Source of the DNA: Pantoea stewartii subsp. stewartii
GTDB lineage: Bacteria > Pseudomonadota > Gammaproteobacteria > Enterobacterales > Enterobacteriaceae
Direction of reading: 5' to 3'
Assembly: GCF_008801695.1 (NCBI RefSeq)
Contig: NZ_VZPF01000030.1
Coordinates: forward strand, 1-51,874
DNA: 51,874 bases
A program made the position numbers and the translations under genes. Below are positions 28,323-39,976 of the stretch, in pieces. Below the pieces are notes generated by a model, which had not been told where the DNA came from, did not search any database, and saw only the letters and a program-made list of their open reading frames with translations. The first letter of the stretch is position 1; the number at the start of each line of letters is the position of its first letter.

Positions 28323-29255
28323 TCAGGGACGGGATGACGGCTTTTTATCTGTGGGCTTACCGGACCAGTAGCCCGCCAGCAGGGAACCGGAAAGGTTGTG
28401 CCAGACGGAAAACAACGCCCCCGGCAGTGCAGCCAGTGGCGAGAAATACAGTTTACCCAGCGTCGCCGCCAGCCCTGAATTCTGCATGCCCACTTCCAGC
28501 GCCAGCGTGCGGCAGGTAGATTCATCAAAGCCAAACAGCTTGCCGCCCCAGTAACCGCCGAGCAGACCAATAGCGTTATGTAACATGACGGCGGCGATCA
28601 CCATCACGCCAACCGAGGCAATAAAGCTCTGGCTACCGGCGACCACAGCACTGATGATCAGCAGAATACACACCATTGAAAAAGCGGGAAGATAAGGCTC
28701 TACCCGACGAACCAGACCGTTAAACGTGTGGTGAATGATCAACCCTAACCCGATAGGGATCACGACGATCCTGATGATGCTCAGCAGCATACCGGCAACA
28801 TCAACCTGAATATGCGTATCCACATAAAAACGGGTCAGCAGCGGCGTGGCAAACACACCAACCAGCGCGGACACCGAGGAGATGGTCACCGAGAGCACCA
28901 CATCGCCTTTCGCCAGATAAATCATCACGTTCGAGGCGGTTCCACTGGCAACGCTGCCCACCAGAATCATCCCGGCAGCCAGATCGGGCGGCATGTTAAA
29001 CAGTTTTGCCAGCGCCCATGCCGCCAGGGGCATCACCAGATAGTGCAGGAATGTAACTGCAAGCACCGGTGCCGGACGGGTTAAGACGCGTTTGAAATCA
29101 TTGATATTCAGCGTGACGCCCATACCGAACATAATCAGCATCAGCAGATACGCGACCCACGGGCCAATACCCAGAAAGGTGGTGGGCGAGTAGTAAGCCG
29201 CGACAGACAACAGGACGGCCCACAGGGGGAACAGACGGGTTAAGGTGGCAAGCAT
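28323..29255 (-). CDS. panS: Bile acid:sodium symporter family transporter, PanS-like
   Basis: This 310-residue protein has about ten hydrophobic helices and the family hallmarks: ..[20 protein letters not shown].., ..[26 protein letters not shown].. (crossover region) and ..[14 protein letters not shown]... It resembles the Salmonella ketopantoate/pantoate/pantothenate transporter PanS, a member of this family. The ATG at 29255 gives [12 protein letters not shown] and has AAGGA upstream at slightly long spacing; the frame is open to 29315. It is single, between terminators. The substrate is inferred from resemblance. Confidence 0.78.
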   Translation of the reverse strand: MLATLTRLFPLWAVLLSVAAYYSPTTFLGIGPWVAYLLMLIMFGMGVTLNINDFKRVLTRPAPVLAVTFLHYLVMPLAAWALAKLFNMPPDLAAGMILVGSVASGTASNVMIYLAKGDVVLSVTISSVSALVGVFATPLLTRFYVDTHIQVDVAGMLLSIIRIVVIPIGLGLIIHHTFNGLVRRVEPYLPAFSMVCILLIISAVVAGSQSFIASVGVMVIAAVMLHNAIGLLGGYWGGKLFGFDESTCRTLALEVGMQNSGLAATLGKLYFSPLAALPGALFSVWHNLSGSLLAGYWSGKPTDKKPSSRP

Positions 29256-29325
29256 CAACAAACATCCTTTTAGCAAAATCAGCGACGTGCGTGGAATGAT
29301 GTCCGGCGGCATCACAGCCGGTCAG

Positions 29326-29356
29326 TAAAAAGCCGGACAGGGTCCGGCTTTCTTTT
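29326..29356. terminator. lysC terminator (between lysC and panS)
   Basis: AAGCCGGAC-AGG-GTCCGGCTT stem (29330-29350). A run of T follows on the minus strand after the lysC stop; TCTTTT follows on the plus strand. Confidence 0.88.
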
Positions 29357-29370
29357 GATGTCAGCGGCGC

Positions 29371-30723
29371 TTATTCAAACAAGTTGTGGTGCAGCGTACG
29401 CACCACACTTTCCGCATCGTCACCTGGCACCAGGAAGCAGAGGTTATAGCTGCTGGCTCCGTAGCAAATCATGCGCAGGTTAAAGGGCTCAAGTACGCCA
29501 AACACCTCTTTACCTACCCCACAGGCTTTCGACAGTTCATTGCCGATTATGGCCACCAGCGCCAGGTTTTCCTCTACTTCCACCCGACACAGGGATGAGA
29601 GCTCGGTTAACAACGCCTGGCTCAGCAGATGGTCGCCGGTTGAAGTCGAGCCGGTCGTATCCAGCGTCAACGCGACGCTGACTTCCGAGGTGGTAATCAG
29701 ATCCACTGACACGTTGTGACGCACCAGGATATTGAACACTTCAGACAGGAAGCCCGGCGTATGCAACATATTCAGGCTGTGCAACGTGACCAGGGTTTGC
29801 TTGCGGCGCAGCGCCAGCGCTCTGAACAGCGGCGGATTCGCCGTCTCATTGCACACGCGCGTACCGCCCGCTGCAGGATCTTTACTGGAGCCGACGAACA
29901 CCGGAATGTCGCTACGGACAGCGGGCAGCAGCGTGGCTGGATGCAGAACTTTGGCACCAAAAGTGGCCATTTCAGCCGCTTCTTCAAAAGTGATTTCATC
30001 AATACGTTTAGCCGCCGGGACTACACGCGGATCGGTGGTGTAAATGCCCGGTACGTCTGTCCAGATATCCACGCGCGCAGCGTTTAATGCTTCACCCAGC
30101 AGGGCGGCCGTGTAATCACTGCCGCCGCGGCCCAGCGTGGTGGTGCGTCCTTTTTCTTCGCTGCCGATAAAGCCCTGCGTGACCACCAGAGCGGCGGCAA
30201 TGCGCGGCTGCAACTGCACACTGACCTGCTCGGCCAGTACGGCAACATCAGGCTCCGCACGGCCAAAGCGATCGTTGGTGCGCATGACTTTACGCACGTC
30301 AAACCATTCCGCATTGACCCCGCGCTCACGCAGGATCTCGACAAACAGCAGAGTCGACATGAGTTCGCCGTGGCTGACCAGTTCGTCGGTTAAGGCGCTG
30401 GAGGTGGCGAGAGCCGCGGCGTCAGACAGCATGCCGATATTGTCGATAATGCGGTCGATTTCATCGCGGATAACGTCTGGATTGTTCAGGCGATCGATGA
30501 TGGCATATTGAATGCGGCGGATATCATCGAGCTGCGCCGCGCGTTGCGATGTCTCCTGACCTTCGGCAAGGGAGACCAGCAGATTGGTGATGCCTGCAGA
30601 GGCAGAAAGCACCACCAGCCGGGTATTGCTGTCCTGCAACACCACATCGGCGCTACGGTTCATGGCATCGAAATCGGCAACGCTGGTACCGCCAAATTTC
30701 GCTACATTCAGATTCAGAGACAT
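29371..30723 (-). CDS. lysC: Lysine-sensitive aspartokinase III LysC
   Basis: This 450-residue enzyme (E. coli 449) phosphorylates aspartate, the entry step to lysine, threonine and methionine. The kinase domain starts KFGGTSVADFDAMNRSADVV, with ..TLGRGGSDYTAALLGEAL.. near residue 200 and ..FGAKVLHPATLLPA... C-terminal tandem ACT domains (~310-450) bind lysine for feedback inhibition. A lysine riboswitch in the leader adds genetic control. Confidence 0.96.
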   Translation of the reverse strand: MSLNLNVAKFGGTSVADFDAMNRSADVVLQDSNTRLVVLSASAGITNLLVSLAEGQETSQRAAQLDDIRRIQYAIIDRLNNPDVIRDEIDRIIDNIGMLSDAAALATSSALTDELVSHGELMSTLLFVEILRERGVNAEWFDVRKVMRTNDRFGRAEPDVAVLAEQVSVQLQPRIAAALVVTQGFIGSEEKGRTTTLGRGGSDYTAALLGEALNAARVDIWTDVPGIYTTDPRVVPAAKRIDEITFEEAAEMATFGAKVLHPATLLPAVRSDIPVFVGSSKDPAAGGTRVCNETANPPLFRALALRRKQTLVTLHSLNMLHTPGFLSEVFNILVRHNVSVDLITTSEVSVALTLDTTGSTSTGDHLLSQALLTELSSLCRVEVEENLALVAIIGNELSKACGVGKEVFGVLEPFNLRMICYGASSYNLCFLVPGDDAESVVRTLHHNLFE

Positions 30724-30837
30724 TGTATGACCTCGTGTCAGGATACGTTGCCCTCACCCGTTAAGAGATGAGAAACAGTAATTCAGCCTAAGCACAAGGA
30801 AAGAGCAGAAACGGGTAAAATCGAATAGACGAGTCAC

Positions 30838-31023
30838 CCAGAAGCGCTCCACCTTGCGAAACGTCCGACTGTGGACGTTTCTGGTGACAACCCAGGGGAT
30901 TCAGCCCCTGTAGCCGACAGTCAACACACCGTGATGTTGACCACCTCGGCGTCGCTCCCCCTGATGTGTTATCTCTGGATACGGTTCCTCCAACACACTG
31001 CCTGGTCGACGCGCCTCTTCTGG
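30838..31023 (-). promoter_or_regulatory. Lysine riboswitch in the lysC leader
   Basis: The minus-strand leader closely parallels the E. coli lysC leader. The closing helix P1 is CCAGAAG (31017-31023) with CTTCTGG (30838-30844). Internal arms include GAGGCGCGTCG, the arm around TGTGTTGGAGGA...AACACATC, the conserved AGGGGCTGAATCCCCTGG hairpin and GAAACGTCC..GGACGTTTC. Lysine binding is expected to lower lysC expression. The 115 nt between aptamer and start codon contain a long-range ACCCGTT/AACGGGT pairing that could belong to the expression platform. Confidence 0.92.
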
Positions 31024-31054
31024 CTTGCGCACAGGTGCGCAAGTAGCGCGCATA

Positions 31055-31083
31055 GATTTAGCGATTTCTGGCCCTGCTGTCAA
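31055..31083 (-). promoter_or_regulatory. Candidate lysC promoter
   Basis: On the minus strand a perfect -35 (TTGACA, 31078-31083) is 17 bp from TAAATC (31055-31060), a weak -10. Transcription would begin ~25 nt before the riboswitch. The remaining ~340 bp to pgi show no further gene. Confidence 0.5.
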
Positions 31084-31360
31084 TGACCGTCACGGGACAA
31101 TTTTTCATGCAGAGCGCACCGGATAACAAATTTTGCCTAATCTCTGCGACTACAGTGCTAAATGGCTTCAGCAACGTCGTCACATTCTGATGCGGCACAA
31201 TGTTCGTGGGCTGCCGTTGCGCCATACTTTTCAGCCTTTCGCCCATGGAAACAGTCCGAATGATTGCCGCATCATCCACTGCGAAACGGGCTGTAATCGT
31301 GCGCTGACACCATCGCACTGACAAAGTTTTTCCTTTCAGTTGCAACTGTGGTCATACTGA

Positions 31361-33073
<1,713 letters not shown>

Positions 33074-33087
33074 TCGTATAGTGACAG

Positions 33088-33114
33088 AGGCGGCCTGCCG
33101 GCCGCCTTTTTTTT
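33088..33114 (+). terminator. pgi terminator
   Basis: AGGCGGCC-TGCC-GGCCGCCT stem followed by T8, right after the pgi stop. Confidence 0.95.
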
Positions 33115-33315
33115 GTCATCACGATCGGGCACGCTGCTTTTTATCTGAAAAGCCTGCTGGCAGACTGGAAAATTCTTAAAATGCACTGCGGCAATTCTGA
33201 ACCTCGCGCTGCGCAGAGCGCATCACCCTACTAAAAACCGGATCTAAAACGGTAAGCCAATGCTTCTTACCTCTTGTTTTATAAGGTGATTGGATTTTAC
33301 GCTTATTCAGGTAAT

Positions 33316-33329
33316 TCCGATTATTCTCA
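33316..33329 (-). promoter_or_regulatory. Possible RcsAB box upstream of yjbEFGH
   Basis: On the minus strand TGAGAATAATCGGA matches the RcsAB consensus TAAGAATATTCCTA at 10 of 14 positions. E. coli yjbEFGH is activated through the Rcs system. The site lies ~300 bp before yjbE in a 517-bp AT-rich gene-free region that shows no other clear feature. Confidence 0.35.
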
Positions 33330-33631
33330 TTCCGTACCAAAAGATACTAAATAAGTAGAAACCGCTTTGCTTTCCTCTTACTCACAGACAAATATCCGGC
33401 CTTTCACGGTAAATCCACCAATTTAAAATAAGTTAACGCTGAATCCGCTTAATTTGCCCCGTTTTTTTACGCGTCATTTACCAGGTTTTAAGACTACTCA
33501 ACTCTGGTATTTTGTTGCCCTATACTGGACGCGCCCATAATGGGTCTGTCCTTCGGTTTGCGATAACCGTTTATTCTGTTTCGCGAATGTGTTGGATAGC
33601 AATCCTTCATTCAACCAATGTAGGTGTTGTT

Positions 33632-33877
33632 ATGAAAAAACGCATGATTGCCGGTCTGGCATTACTCGTCGCCGTCTCTTCCAGCGCTTATGCGGCACCG
33701 GAAGAAGCTGGTGCCGCAGCAGGCGCACAGGCGGGGACAATCTCCGCAGGTACGACTACCGCTGTAGGTATCGGCGTGCTCGGCGCGTTAGTAGGACTCG
33801 GCGTTGCCGCTTCTGGCGGTGGTGACGGGGCAAATACGGGTACAACTACCACGACCACAACGGGCACCACACGTTGA
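33632..33877 (+). CDS. yjbE: Exopolysaccharide operon protein YjbE
   Basis: An 81-residue exported small protein. The signal peptide is MKKRMIAGLALLVAVSSSAYA (1-21), followed by an Ala/Gly/Thr-rich body and a tail of consecutive threonines after SGGGDGANTG, exactly the E. coli YjbE design. The function is unknown; it heads the yjbEFGH operon for an exopolysaccharide. The ATG at 33632 is chosen for the signal peptide; the frame is open to 33512. Confidence 0.9.
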   Translation: MKKRMIAGLALLVAVSSSAYAAPEEAGAAAGAQAGTISAGTTTAVGIGVLGALVGLGVAASGGGDGANTGTTTTTTTGTTR

Positions 33878-34012
33878 TGGGTACCCTGATTCTTTAGGCT
33901 GCAGCAAGGCCGCGAACGTGTGAGTCGTGATGCATTTACGCAGGTGAGTGTGTTGCAACGAGGACGCCAGCGTGTCGGCAGCTGAAAGAACAGAGGTATG
34001 GGAGCATTAATC

Positions 34013-34041
34013 ATAACCACACATTCGTGTGGTTATTTTTA
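34013..34041 (+). terminator. Intra-operon terminator between yjbE and yjbF
   Basis: ATAACCACAC-ATTC-GTGTGGTTAT, a perfect 10-bp stem followed by TTTTTA. It lies 135 bp after yjbE and 29 bp before yjbF, so it should reduce read-through into yjbFGH. Confidence 0.88.
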
Positions 34042-34069
34042 CTTTGGCATCATTTATCAGGGACACATT

Positions 34070-34717
34070 GTGCGCCAACTTCCGCTGCTGCTCGTTTGCC
34101 TGCTGCTGCAGGCCTGTACACAAACGCAAAAAGGACTCGAACAGACGGTGATAATGGCCATCGAAGGGCCAAAAGATGTCACTGTCACGCCTCAGGAAAT
34201 TGATGCGCTGCCCTACGCCAGCCTGTATGCACGCATTAATGACGGCCCACGCATTTTTGTCGTGCTGGGTTACAACGAAAACGGCCAGCAAAAATGGATT
34301 ACGCGTGACCAGTCCATGCTGGTAACGGCCCACGGCAGGCTGATTAAAACGCTGGGCCTGCCCGACAACCTGATGAACGTCAGTAACCTGCAACAGGATC
34401 CGCTGGCGAAAGGCCTGTCGCTGACCAACGGCCAGCACTGGACGCGGATTGTGCAGTGGACCGGGCAGGGCAAATTCCAGAGCGCCACCGTCAGTTCCAC
34501 TTTCGAGCGTGGCGATGATGAAGTTCTGACGATTGCCGGAAACCGCATCCCCTGCCGCGTCTGGCATGAGGCGTTACGTATCGACAGCCTTGGCCGTGAG
34601 TGGCAAAACACGTTCTGGATCGATAACAGCAGCGGTCAGGTCGTGCAATCCCGACAGATGCTTGCTGCCGATACCTTCCCTGTTGAAATCACCATTCTGA
34701 AACCGGCGAAATCATGA
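34070..34717 (+). CDS. yjbF: Exopolysaccharide lipoprotein YjbF (GfcB family)
   Basis: This 215-residue protein has a lipoprotein signal, QLPLLLVCLLLQAC, with the lipobox cysteine at ~residue 16. The body matches the YjbF/GfcB group-4-capsule family (..ARINDGPRIFVVLGYNENGQQKWIT.., ..GKFQSATVSSTFERGDDEVLTIAGNRIPC..). It is probably outer-membrane anchored, acting in export of the Yjb polysaccharide. The start is GTG 34070 with AGGGA upstream; an earlier frame start at 33998 lies in the terminator hairpin. Its end overlaps yjbG by 4 bp. Confidence 0.87.
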   Translation: MRQLPLLLVCLLLQACTQTQKGLEQTVIMAIEGPKDVTVTPQEIDALPYASLYARINDGPRIFVVLGYNENGQQKWITRDQSMLVTAHGRLIKTLGLPDNLMNVSNLQQDPLAKGLSLTNGQHWTRIVQWTGQGKFQSATVSSTFERGDDEVLTIAGNRIPCRVWHEALRIDSLGREWQNTFWIDNSSGQVVQSRQMLAADTFPVEITILKPAKS

Positions 34718-35457
34718 AAAAAATAACGCTATTGTTGGCAGGCGTGAGCCTGCTTACCAGTCTGGGTGCCCGTGCCGCAGGTCAGGTTACCGTCCATGCC
34801 CCGCAGGACACCGCCAGTGTGCAACTCAATCAGGTCGAAAATCTGGCGCAGTTGGTGACACAGCCCGCCTTAATGGCCCAAACCGACTGGCGACGGGCCG
34901 TGATTGCTGAGCAGGGAGCGACAGCCCAGGCCCGGCAGCAGTATCAGCAGGCCCTGGCCGCGCTGCGTACCTGGCGGGCCGACAGCAGTGGTGAACAAGC
35001 CGCCGCCATTGAGGCGGTGATTCGGCAGTTCAGCAACATGAAGGTGACGGGCCGTCAGCTCGTCACGCTGGATCCTGATCGCATCCGGCTGCATTCAGCA
35101 GACAACCGCCGCCTGGACGGGCGTTATGATCTCTATCTCACTCAGCCCAGTCATCATGTGCTGCTGCTGGGCGCGATTGCCGGAGCCGGACGCGAAGCCT
35201 GGCAACCGGGCAAGTCCGTGCGGGAATACCTGCGTGACCATCCACGGCTGGCCGGCGCAGAACGCAATTTCGCGGTTGTGATTGCGCCAGACGGAACGAC
35301 GCAGAACGTCCCGATTGCTTACTGGAACCATCGCCATGTCGAACCTGAACCTGGCAGCATTATTTTTGTGGGCTTTTCCTCATGGAGCCTGCCAGGCGCC
35401 TTTGACGATCTGAATAGCCGCCTTGTTTCTGTTCTGACTCACCGGATACCAGACTGA
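34714..35457 (+). CDS. yjbG: Exopolysaccharide protein YjbG (GfcC family)
   Basis: This 247-residue periplasmic protein has signal peptide [21 protein letters not shown] (1-21). Two SLBB-like beta-grasp parts follow: an N-terminal ..[26 protein letters not shown].. and the C-terminal ..[26 protein letters not shown]... The GfcC family works with the outer-membrane export partners of capsule systems. The start overlaps yjbF (ATGA) and the stop overlaps yjbH (TGATG), so translation is coupled. Confidence 0.9.
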   Translation: MKKITLLLAGVSLLTSLGARAAGQVTVHAPQDTASVQLNQVENLAQLVTQPALMAQTDWRRAVIAEQGATAQARQQYQQALAALRTWRADSSGEQAAAIEAVIRQFSNMKVTGRQLVTLDPDRIRLHSADNRRLDGRYDLYLTQPSHHVLLLGAIAGAGREAWQPGKSVREYLRDHPRLAGAERNFAVVIAPDGTTQNVPIAYWNHRHVEPEPGSIIFVGFSSWSLPGAFDDLNSRLVSVLTHRIPD

Positions 35458-37547
35458 TGAAAAAACGTTATCTTCTCAGCCTGTTGGCTGTTTCAGTAGC
35501 AAGCGCCTGCCAGGCGCAGGCGGAAATGTATGAGGCGCCCGTCACGCCGTCGCAGTCTGATTTCGGCGGCGTAGGGCTGATGCAGGTACCGACCGCGCGA
35601 ATGGCAAGAGAAGGCGAATTCAGCCTTAACTTCCGCGATAATGACCAGTATCGCTACTATTCCGCCTCATTACAGCTTTTCCCCTGGCTGGAAACGACTG
35701 TGCGCTACACCGATGTGCGGACACGACGTTACAGTGCGGTAGAGAGTTTCAGTGGTAATCAAAGCTATAAAGATAAAGCCTTCGACCTGAAACTGCGGCT
35801 GTGGCAGGAAGGATACTGGTTACCTGAAGTCTCGTTCGGTACGCGCGATCTTGGCGGTACCGGCTTATTTGACAGTGAATATCTGGTCGCCACCAAAGCC
35901 TGGGGGCCCTTTGACTTTACGCTGGGCTTTGGCTGGGGCTATCTGGGCAACAGCGGAACCGTTTCCAACCCCTTCTGCTCTTACAGCGACAGCTTCTGTC
36001 AGCGCCCGGGCGTGGGACAGGCTGGCTCGATTAACGGTTCTCAGATGTTTCACGGCCCTTCTGCCGTGTTCGGCGGTATTGAATACCAAACGCCGTGGCA
36101 GCCGCTGCGCCTGAAAGTGGAATATGAAGGCAATGATTATAAAGATGATTTTGCCGGACGCCTGCCGCAGCGCAGTAAAGTTAACGTCGGTGCGATCTAC
36201 CGCGTAACTGACTGGGCGGATATCAATGCCAGCTATGAGCGCGGCAATACCTTTATGTTCGGCTTTACCATCCGGACTAACTTTAACGATATGCATCAGG
36301 ATCATATCGACAGCCCTAAACCGGCCTATGATCCGCATCCGCAGCCGAAATTGCTGGAGACCACGGTGACAGGCAATCAGCTGTCTGCGCTGAAGTACGA
36401 CGCAGGCCTGGCGGGCCCGAAAATCCAGACCAAAGGCAATACGCTGTATGTATCGGGCGAGCAGACCAAATATCGCGATACCCGCGAAGGGGTCGACCGC
36501 GCCAATCGTATCATCATGAACAACCTGCCGGACGGCATCGATACGATTAACGTCACAGAGTCGCGCTTCAATATGCCGCAGGTGACGACAGAAACGTCCG
36601 TTGCCAGCCTGCGTAATGATCTGACTGGCTACCCGTTAGGACATGAGCAGTCTCTGCAGCAGGTACGCAAAAATCCGGTCGATCCGGGTCAGACCGAGCA
36701 GGGGATGTTTATTCGCAAAGATCGCCTGGATTACGGTCTGTCTCCGGTACTCAATCAGTCTGTCGGCGGCCCGGAGAGCTTCTATCTGTATCAGGTCGGC
36801 GTCATGGGCAACGTCGATTACTGGCTGACCAATCATCTGCTGGTCAGTGGCAGCCTGTTTGCTAACGTGGCAAATAACTATAATAAATTCAACTACAACG
36901 GTGCCCCCGCCGATTCTACCCTGCCCCGCGTGCGTACGCATATTCGTGACTACGTTGAGAACAACGTTTACGTCAACGATCTGCAGGCTAACTACATGGA
37001 TTATCTGGGCAATGGTTTCTACGGCCAGGTCTATGGCGGCTATCTGGAAACCATGTACGGTGGTGTCGGGGGCGAAGTGCTTTATCGTCCGGTGGACAGC
37101 AACTGGGCGGTGGGCGTAGACGCCAACTATGTGCGCCAGCGTGACTGGAACGACATGATGCGGTTTACGCATTACGAAGCCCCGACCGGCAACCTGACAG
37201 GTTACTGGCGGCCGTGGTTTGCGGAAGATGTGTTGGTTAAGGCCAGTATCGGCCAGTATCTGGCGAAGGATAAAGGCGTCACGCTGGATGTCTCTAAACG
37301 CTTCGACAGCGGCGTCATGGTCGGCGTCTATGCGACCAAAACCAATGTCTCCTCTCAGCAGTACGGCGAAGGCGACTTTACGAAAGGTTTCTACATTTCC
37401 ATCCCAATGGATCTGTTTACCGTGACGCCAACGCGTGGCCGTGCGCAGATTAACTGGGTTCCGCTCACCCGCGATGGCGGTCAGATGCTGGGACGCAAGT
37501 ACCAGCTGTATGACATGACCTCGGATCGCGATGCGCGGTTCAACTGA
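35457..37547 (+). CDS. yjbH: Exopolysaccharide outer-membrane protein YjbH (GfcD family)
   Basis: A 696-residue protein with a signal peptide (1-22, ..ASACQAQAE). The N-terminal barrel region (..[53 protein letters not shown]..), a middle linker and a second beta-rich part match E. coli YjbH and GfcD. It is thought to form the outer-membrane part of polysaccharide secretion. It is the last gene of the operon and is followed by a strong terminator. Confidence 0.92.
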   Translation: MKKRYLLSLLAVSVASACQAQAEMYEAPVTPSQSDFGGVGLMQVPTARMAREGEFSLNFRDNDQYRYYSASLQLFPWLETTVRYTDVRTRRYSAVESFSGNQSYKDKAFDLKLRLWQEGYWLPEVSFGTRDLGGTGLFDSEYLVATKAWGPFDFTLGFGWGYLGNSGTVSNPFCSYSDSFCQRPGVGQAGSINGSQMFHGPSAVFGGIEYQTPWQPLRLKVEYEGNDYKDDFAGRLPQRSKVNVGAIYRVTDWADINASYERGNTFMFGFTIRTNFNDMHQDHIDSPKPAYDPHPQPKLLETTVTGNQLSALKYDAGLAGPKIQTKGNTLYVSGEQTKYRDTREGVDRANRIIMNNLPDGIDTINVTESRFNMPQVTTETSVASLRNDLTGYPLGHEQSLQQVRKNPVDPGQTEQGMFIRKDRLDYGLSPVLNQSVGGPESFYLYQVGVMGNVDYWLTNHLLVSGSLFANVANNYNKFNYNGAPADSTLPRVRTHIRDYVENNVYVNDLQANYMDYLGNGFYGQVYGGYLETMYGGVGGEVLYRPVDSNWAVGVDANYVRQRDWNDMMRFTHYEAPTGNLTGYWRPWFAEDVLVKASIGQYLAKDKGVTLDVSKRFDSGVMVGVYATKTNVSSQQYGEGDFTKGFYISIPMDLFTVTPTRGRAQINWVPLTRDGGQMLGRKYQLYDMTSDRDARFN

Positions 37548-37550
37548 TAA

Positions 37551-37581
37551 AGAGGGCAGCCTGCGGGCTGCCTTCTTTTTT
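37551..37581 (+). terminator. yjbEFGH operon terminator
   Basis: GGCAGCC-TGCG-GGCTGCC stem followed by TTCTTTTTT, right after the yjbH stop. Confidence 0.92.
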
Positions 37582-37870
37582 GTCTGCGTCGTCCTCAGCT
37601 GAAAGGCCCGCGCGCCACGCCGCTCACCGATGTGTTTTTACAGCCGCATAATCTTCCACCCGATCGCGCTGGCTTTGCGCCACCGCAACATAGCGGCTGG
37701 CAGGATGACTAAAATATCTGCCTCACCTTGACGCGCCTGACCACATCGCAAATTACCCCCACAGGTTTCATTCCAGCGTGTGCCTCCACATCCGGTCAGG
37801 CCCGGCGGATTGCGGAGACGGAGAGCAGGTCTGACCAGCGCACCAGCGTTTGCATTTATGGTGATTAAAA

Positions 37871-37885
37871 CGAAAATGGTTTCCA
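37871..37885 (+). promoter_or_regulatory. Candidate IclR autoregulatory operator
   Basis: CGAAAATGGTTTCCA resembles the IclR box TGGAAAT-N-ATTTCCA (11 of 14 positions), 22 bp before the iclR start. E. coli IclR represses its own gene. The rest of the 325-bp yjbH-iclR gap shows nothing definite. Confidence 0.55.
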
Positions 37886-37906
37886 CTATGTGAAAGGAGA
37901 GACTCT

Positions 37907-38737
37907 ATGGCTACGCCTGTTGCCGCCAAACGCGGTAAAAAACCTCGCAGCACGTCGGCACCTCCCGCTCCGGCTGGCGGTCAGGTTCAGTCACTGACAC
38001 GGGGGCTGACGTTGCTGGAGTTGATCGCCAGTTCACAGGGTAGCGTGGCACTTACCGAACTGGCACAACAGGCGGGTTTACCAAACTCGACCACCCATCG
38101 TCTGCTGACCACAATGCAGCAGCAGGGCTTTGTACGCCAGGTGGGCGATCTGGGTTTCTGGACAATCGGCGCGCATGCGTTTGTGGTTGGAAGCAGTTTT
38201 TTGCAGAGCCGCAACCTGCTGGCGCTGGTGCATCCGGTGTTACGTTCACTGATGGAGAGTTCGGGCGAAACGGTCAATCTGGCGGTGCTGGACCTGAGCG
38301 ACTTCCAGGCGGTCATTATTGACCAGGTACAGTGCACGCAGCTCATGCGCATGTCCGCACCGATCGGCGGCAAGCTGCCCATGCATGCTTCCGGAGCGGG
38401 CAAAGCCTTTCTTGCCCATCTCAGCGACGACAAAGTGACCGCGCTGCTGCACCAGAAGGGCCTGCATTACTACACACCCAATACGCTGATGTCTCCGCAG
38501 AGCCTGAAAACTAACCTGGCACAAATACGTACCCGTGGATTTTCTTTCGATGACGAAGAGCATGCGCTCGGCTTGCGTTGCGTGGCGGCACCCATTTATG
38601 ACGAACACGGCGAGCCTTGTGCCGCGCTGTCGATTTCGGGTCCAATTGCCCGCATGACTGACGATCGCATTACCGAACTGGGCGCGCTGGTCATTCGGGA
38701 AGCGCGCCAGGTTACCCAGGCTTACAGTGGTCGTTAA
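37907..38737 (+). CDS. iclR: Glyoxylate bypass regulator IclR
   Basis: This 276-residue repressor has an N-terminal winged helix (VQSLTRGLTLLELIASSQGSVALTELAQQAGLPNSTTHRLL, ~25-75) and a GAF-like effector domain (..MRMSAPIGGKLPMHASGAGKAFLAHL.., ..FDDEEHALGLRCVAAPIYDEHGEPCAALSISGPI..). Glyoxylate and pyruvate modulate its repression of aceBAK. The ATG at 37907 has AAGGAGAG upstream. In E. coli iclR is close to aceK; here a ~5-kb uronide cluster intervenes. metH, which follows iclR in E. coli, is not here. Confidence 0.95.
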   Translation: MATPVAAKRGKKPRSTSAPPAPAGGQVQSLTRGLTLLELIASSQGSVALTELAQQAGLPNSTTHRLLTTMQQQGFVRQVGDLGFWTIGAHAFVVGSSFLQSRNLLALVHPVLRSLMESSGETVNLAVLDLSDFQAVIIDQVQCTQLMRMSAPIGGKLPMHASGAGKAFLAHLSDDKVTALLHQKGLHYYTPNTLMSPQSLKTNLAQIRTRGFSFDDEEHALGLRCVAAPIYDEHGEPCAALSISGPIARMTDDRITELGALVIREARQVTQAYSGR

Positions 38738-38827
38738 GGAACGGGCTTTGCACCGTGCGCGAGTCCGGAAATCGACGCGTAGATCACTGGCGCGATCCAG
38801 CGCGCCAGTGGCTGATGGACTGTCATA

Positions 38828-39803
38828 TCAGGCGCTTAGTAAACCTTTATAGACGGCATCACGCACCATCACAGGAAACTGCCCATTCACCCCCTCCGGT
38901 GTGGTATTGGTCATGGCGACCACGCACAGCGCGTTTTGACGATCCACGAACCAGGTGTGTCCATACGCTCCACTCCACGACAGCGTACCGGCTGACTGAG
39001 GCGACAGGGCAGCATCCGGATCCACCAGCAGTGCCCAGCCCACACCAAATCCCCATCCCGGCCCCTGCGTAGCCCAGTTTGCCGTCACGTGTTCCTGCGT
39101 CATGTAGTCAAAACTTTCACGCGTGATTAGCGGCGCGCCTTCACGCCGGACGGTTTCCAGCACTTGCATAAAATCGAGGGCCGTTCCTGCCATACCGCCG
39201 CCGCCGCACGGCCAGGCATCGGGTTTGAGAATACGGCCGGGGCTAAAAATCGCGGCGCCTTCACCGAAAGGGATCTGCTGATTATCACGCATGACTGAAG
39301 GCACCGGGTTGTCGTCCGTGTAGACCGTGGTTAATCGCGATGCGTCTCTGACGCTAAACAGCGTGTCTGCCATCCCCAGTGGGCTCGTTATATGGTGATT
39401 CACCAGTTCTGGCAGGCTTTTACCGGTCGCCCGCACCATGATTTCACCGAGGACATCGATGCCCAGGGAATAACGCCAGCCGGTGCCGGGACGGAACTGT
39501 AACCGGGTGCCCGCAAGGCGCTGCAGATTCTCTTCCAGGGTGAGTCCGGGCTGATAGTCGATGCCGTCTGACACATTGCGTGAGTGATAAAGCGAATCCG
39601 CCGGGGCGGAATAACGATAGCGTAAACCTGACATATGGCTCAGCAAATGCCGCACCCGGATAGTGGCTGGCTCACCGTTCTCAAGGCAGGGACGGAAATC
39701 CGGAAGCCAGCGGGTGATATCGTCGTCCAGTGTGATATCCCCTTGCTCGATCAGGCGCATGGCGGTCAGGCTGACAATGGGTTTGGTGAGTGACGCAAGA
39801 CGG
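38828..39803 (-). pseudogene. Serine hydrolase (class C beta-lactamase/EstB-like), 5' part replaced by a mobile element
   Basis: About 325 residues remain of a penicillin-binding-protein-like hydrolase. The catalytic SxxK motif (ASLTKPIVSLTAMRLIEQG) survives only a few residues from the break at 39803. Downstream are ..RHLLSHMSGLRY.., the YSL motif (..GWRYSLGIDVLG..), ..GGGGMAGTALDFMQVL.. and ..WSGAYGHTWFVD... Relatives have some tens of residues before SxxK (about 60-75), missing here. The adjacent element supplies an in-frame ATG (39829) so that MITYYSTKP is fused to the remnant. This gives a 333-residue open frame that might be translated but probably does not fold normally. Confidence 0.78.
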
Positions 39804-39976
39804 GGCTTTGTTGAATAATAGGTAATCATTCTGTTTTGTCTGCACTGTTTTGGTAGAAAACGCTGATGCCAGACAGAACACCGTCATACGCAAGCATGTA
39901 ACGCATTGATTTTATGTTATCTGAAACAACCGTTTTCATAGTACCACAGCATAAAATCCATTTATTCAACAAAGCC
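39804..39976 (-). mobile_element. 173-bp IS903-type non-autonomous element, copy 3 (no target duplication)
   Basis: Appears identical to copies 1, 2 and 4, in reverse orientation, with the 37-codon frame at 39939-39826. The flanks are GCAAGACGG on the left and TGCCGGGCA on the right, which do not match. It joins a 5'-truncated hydrolase (minus strand) to a 5'-truncated transporter (plus strand). That fits recombination between two former copies that removed the divergent promoter region and both gene starts. Confidence 0.92.
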
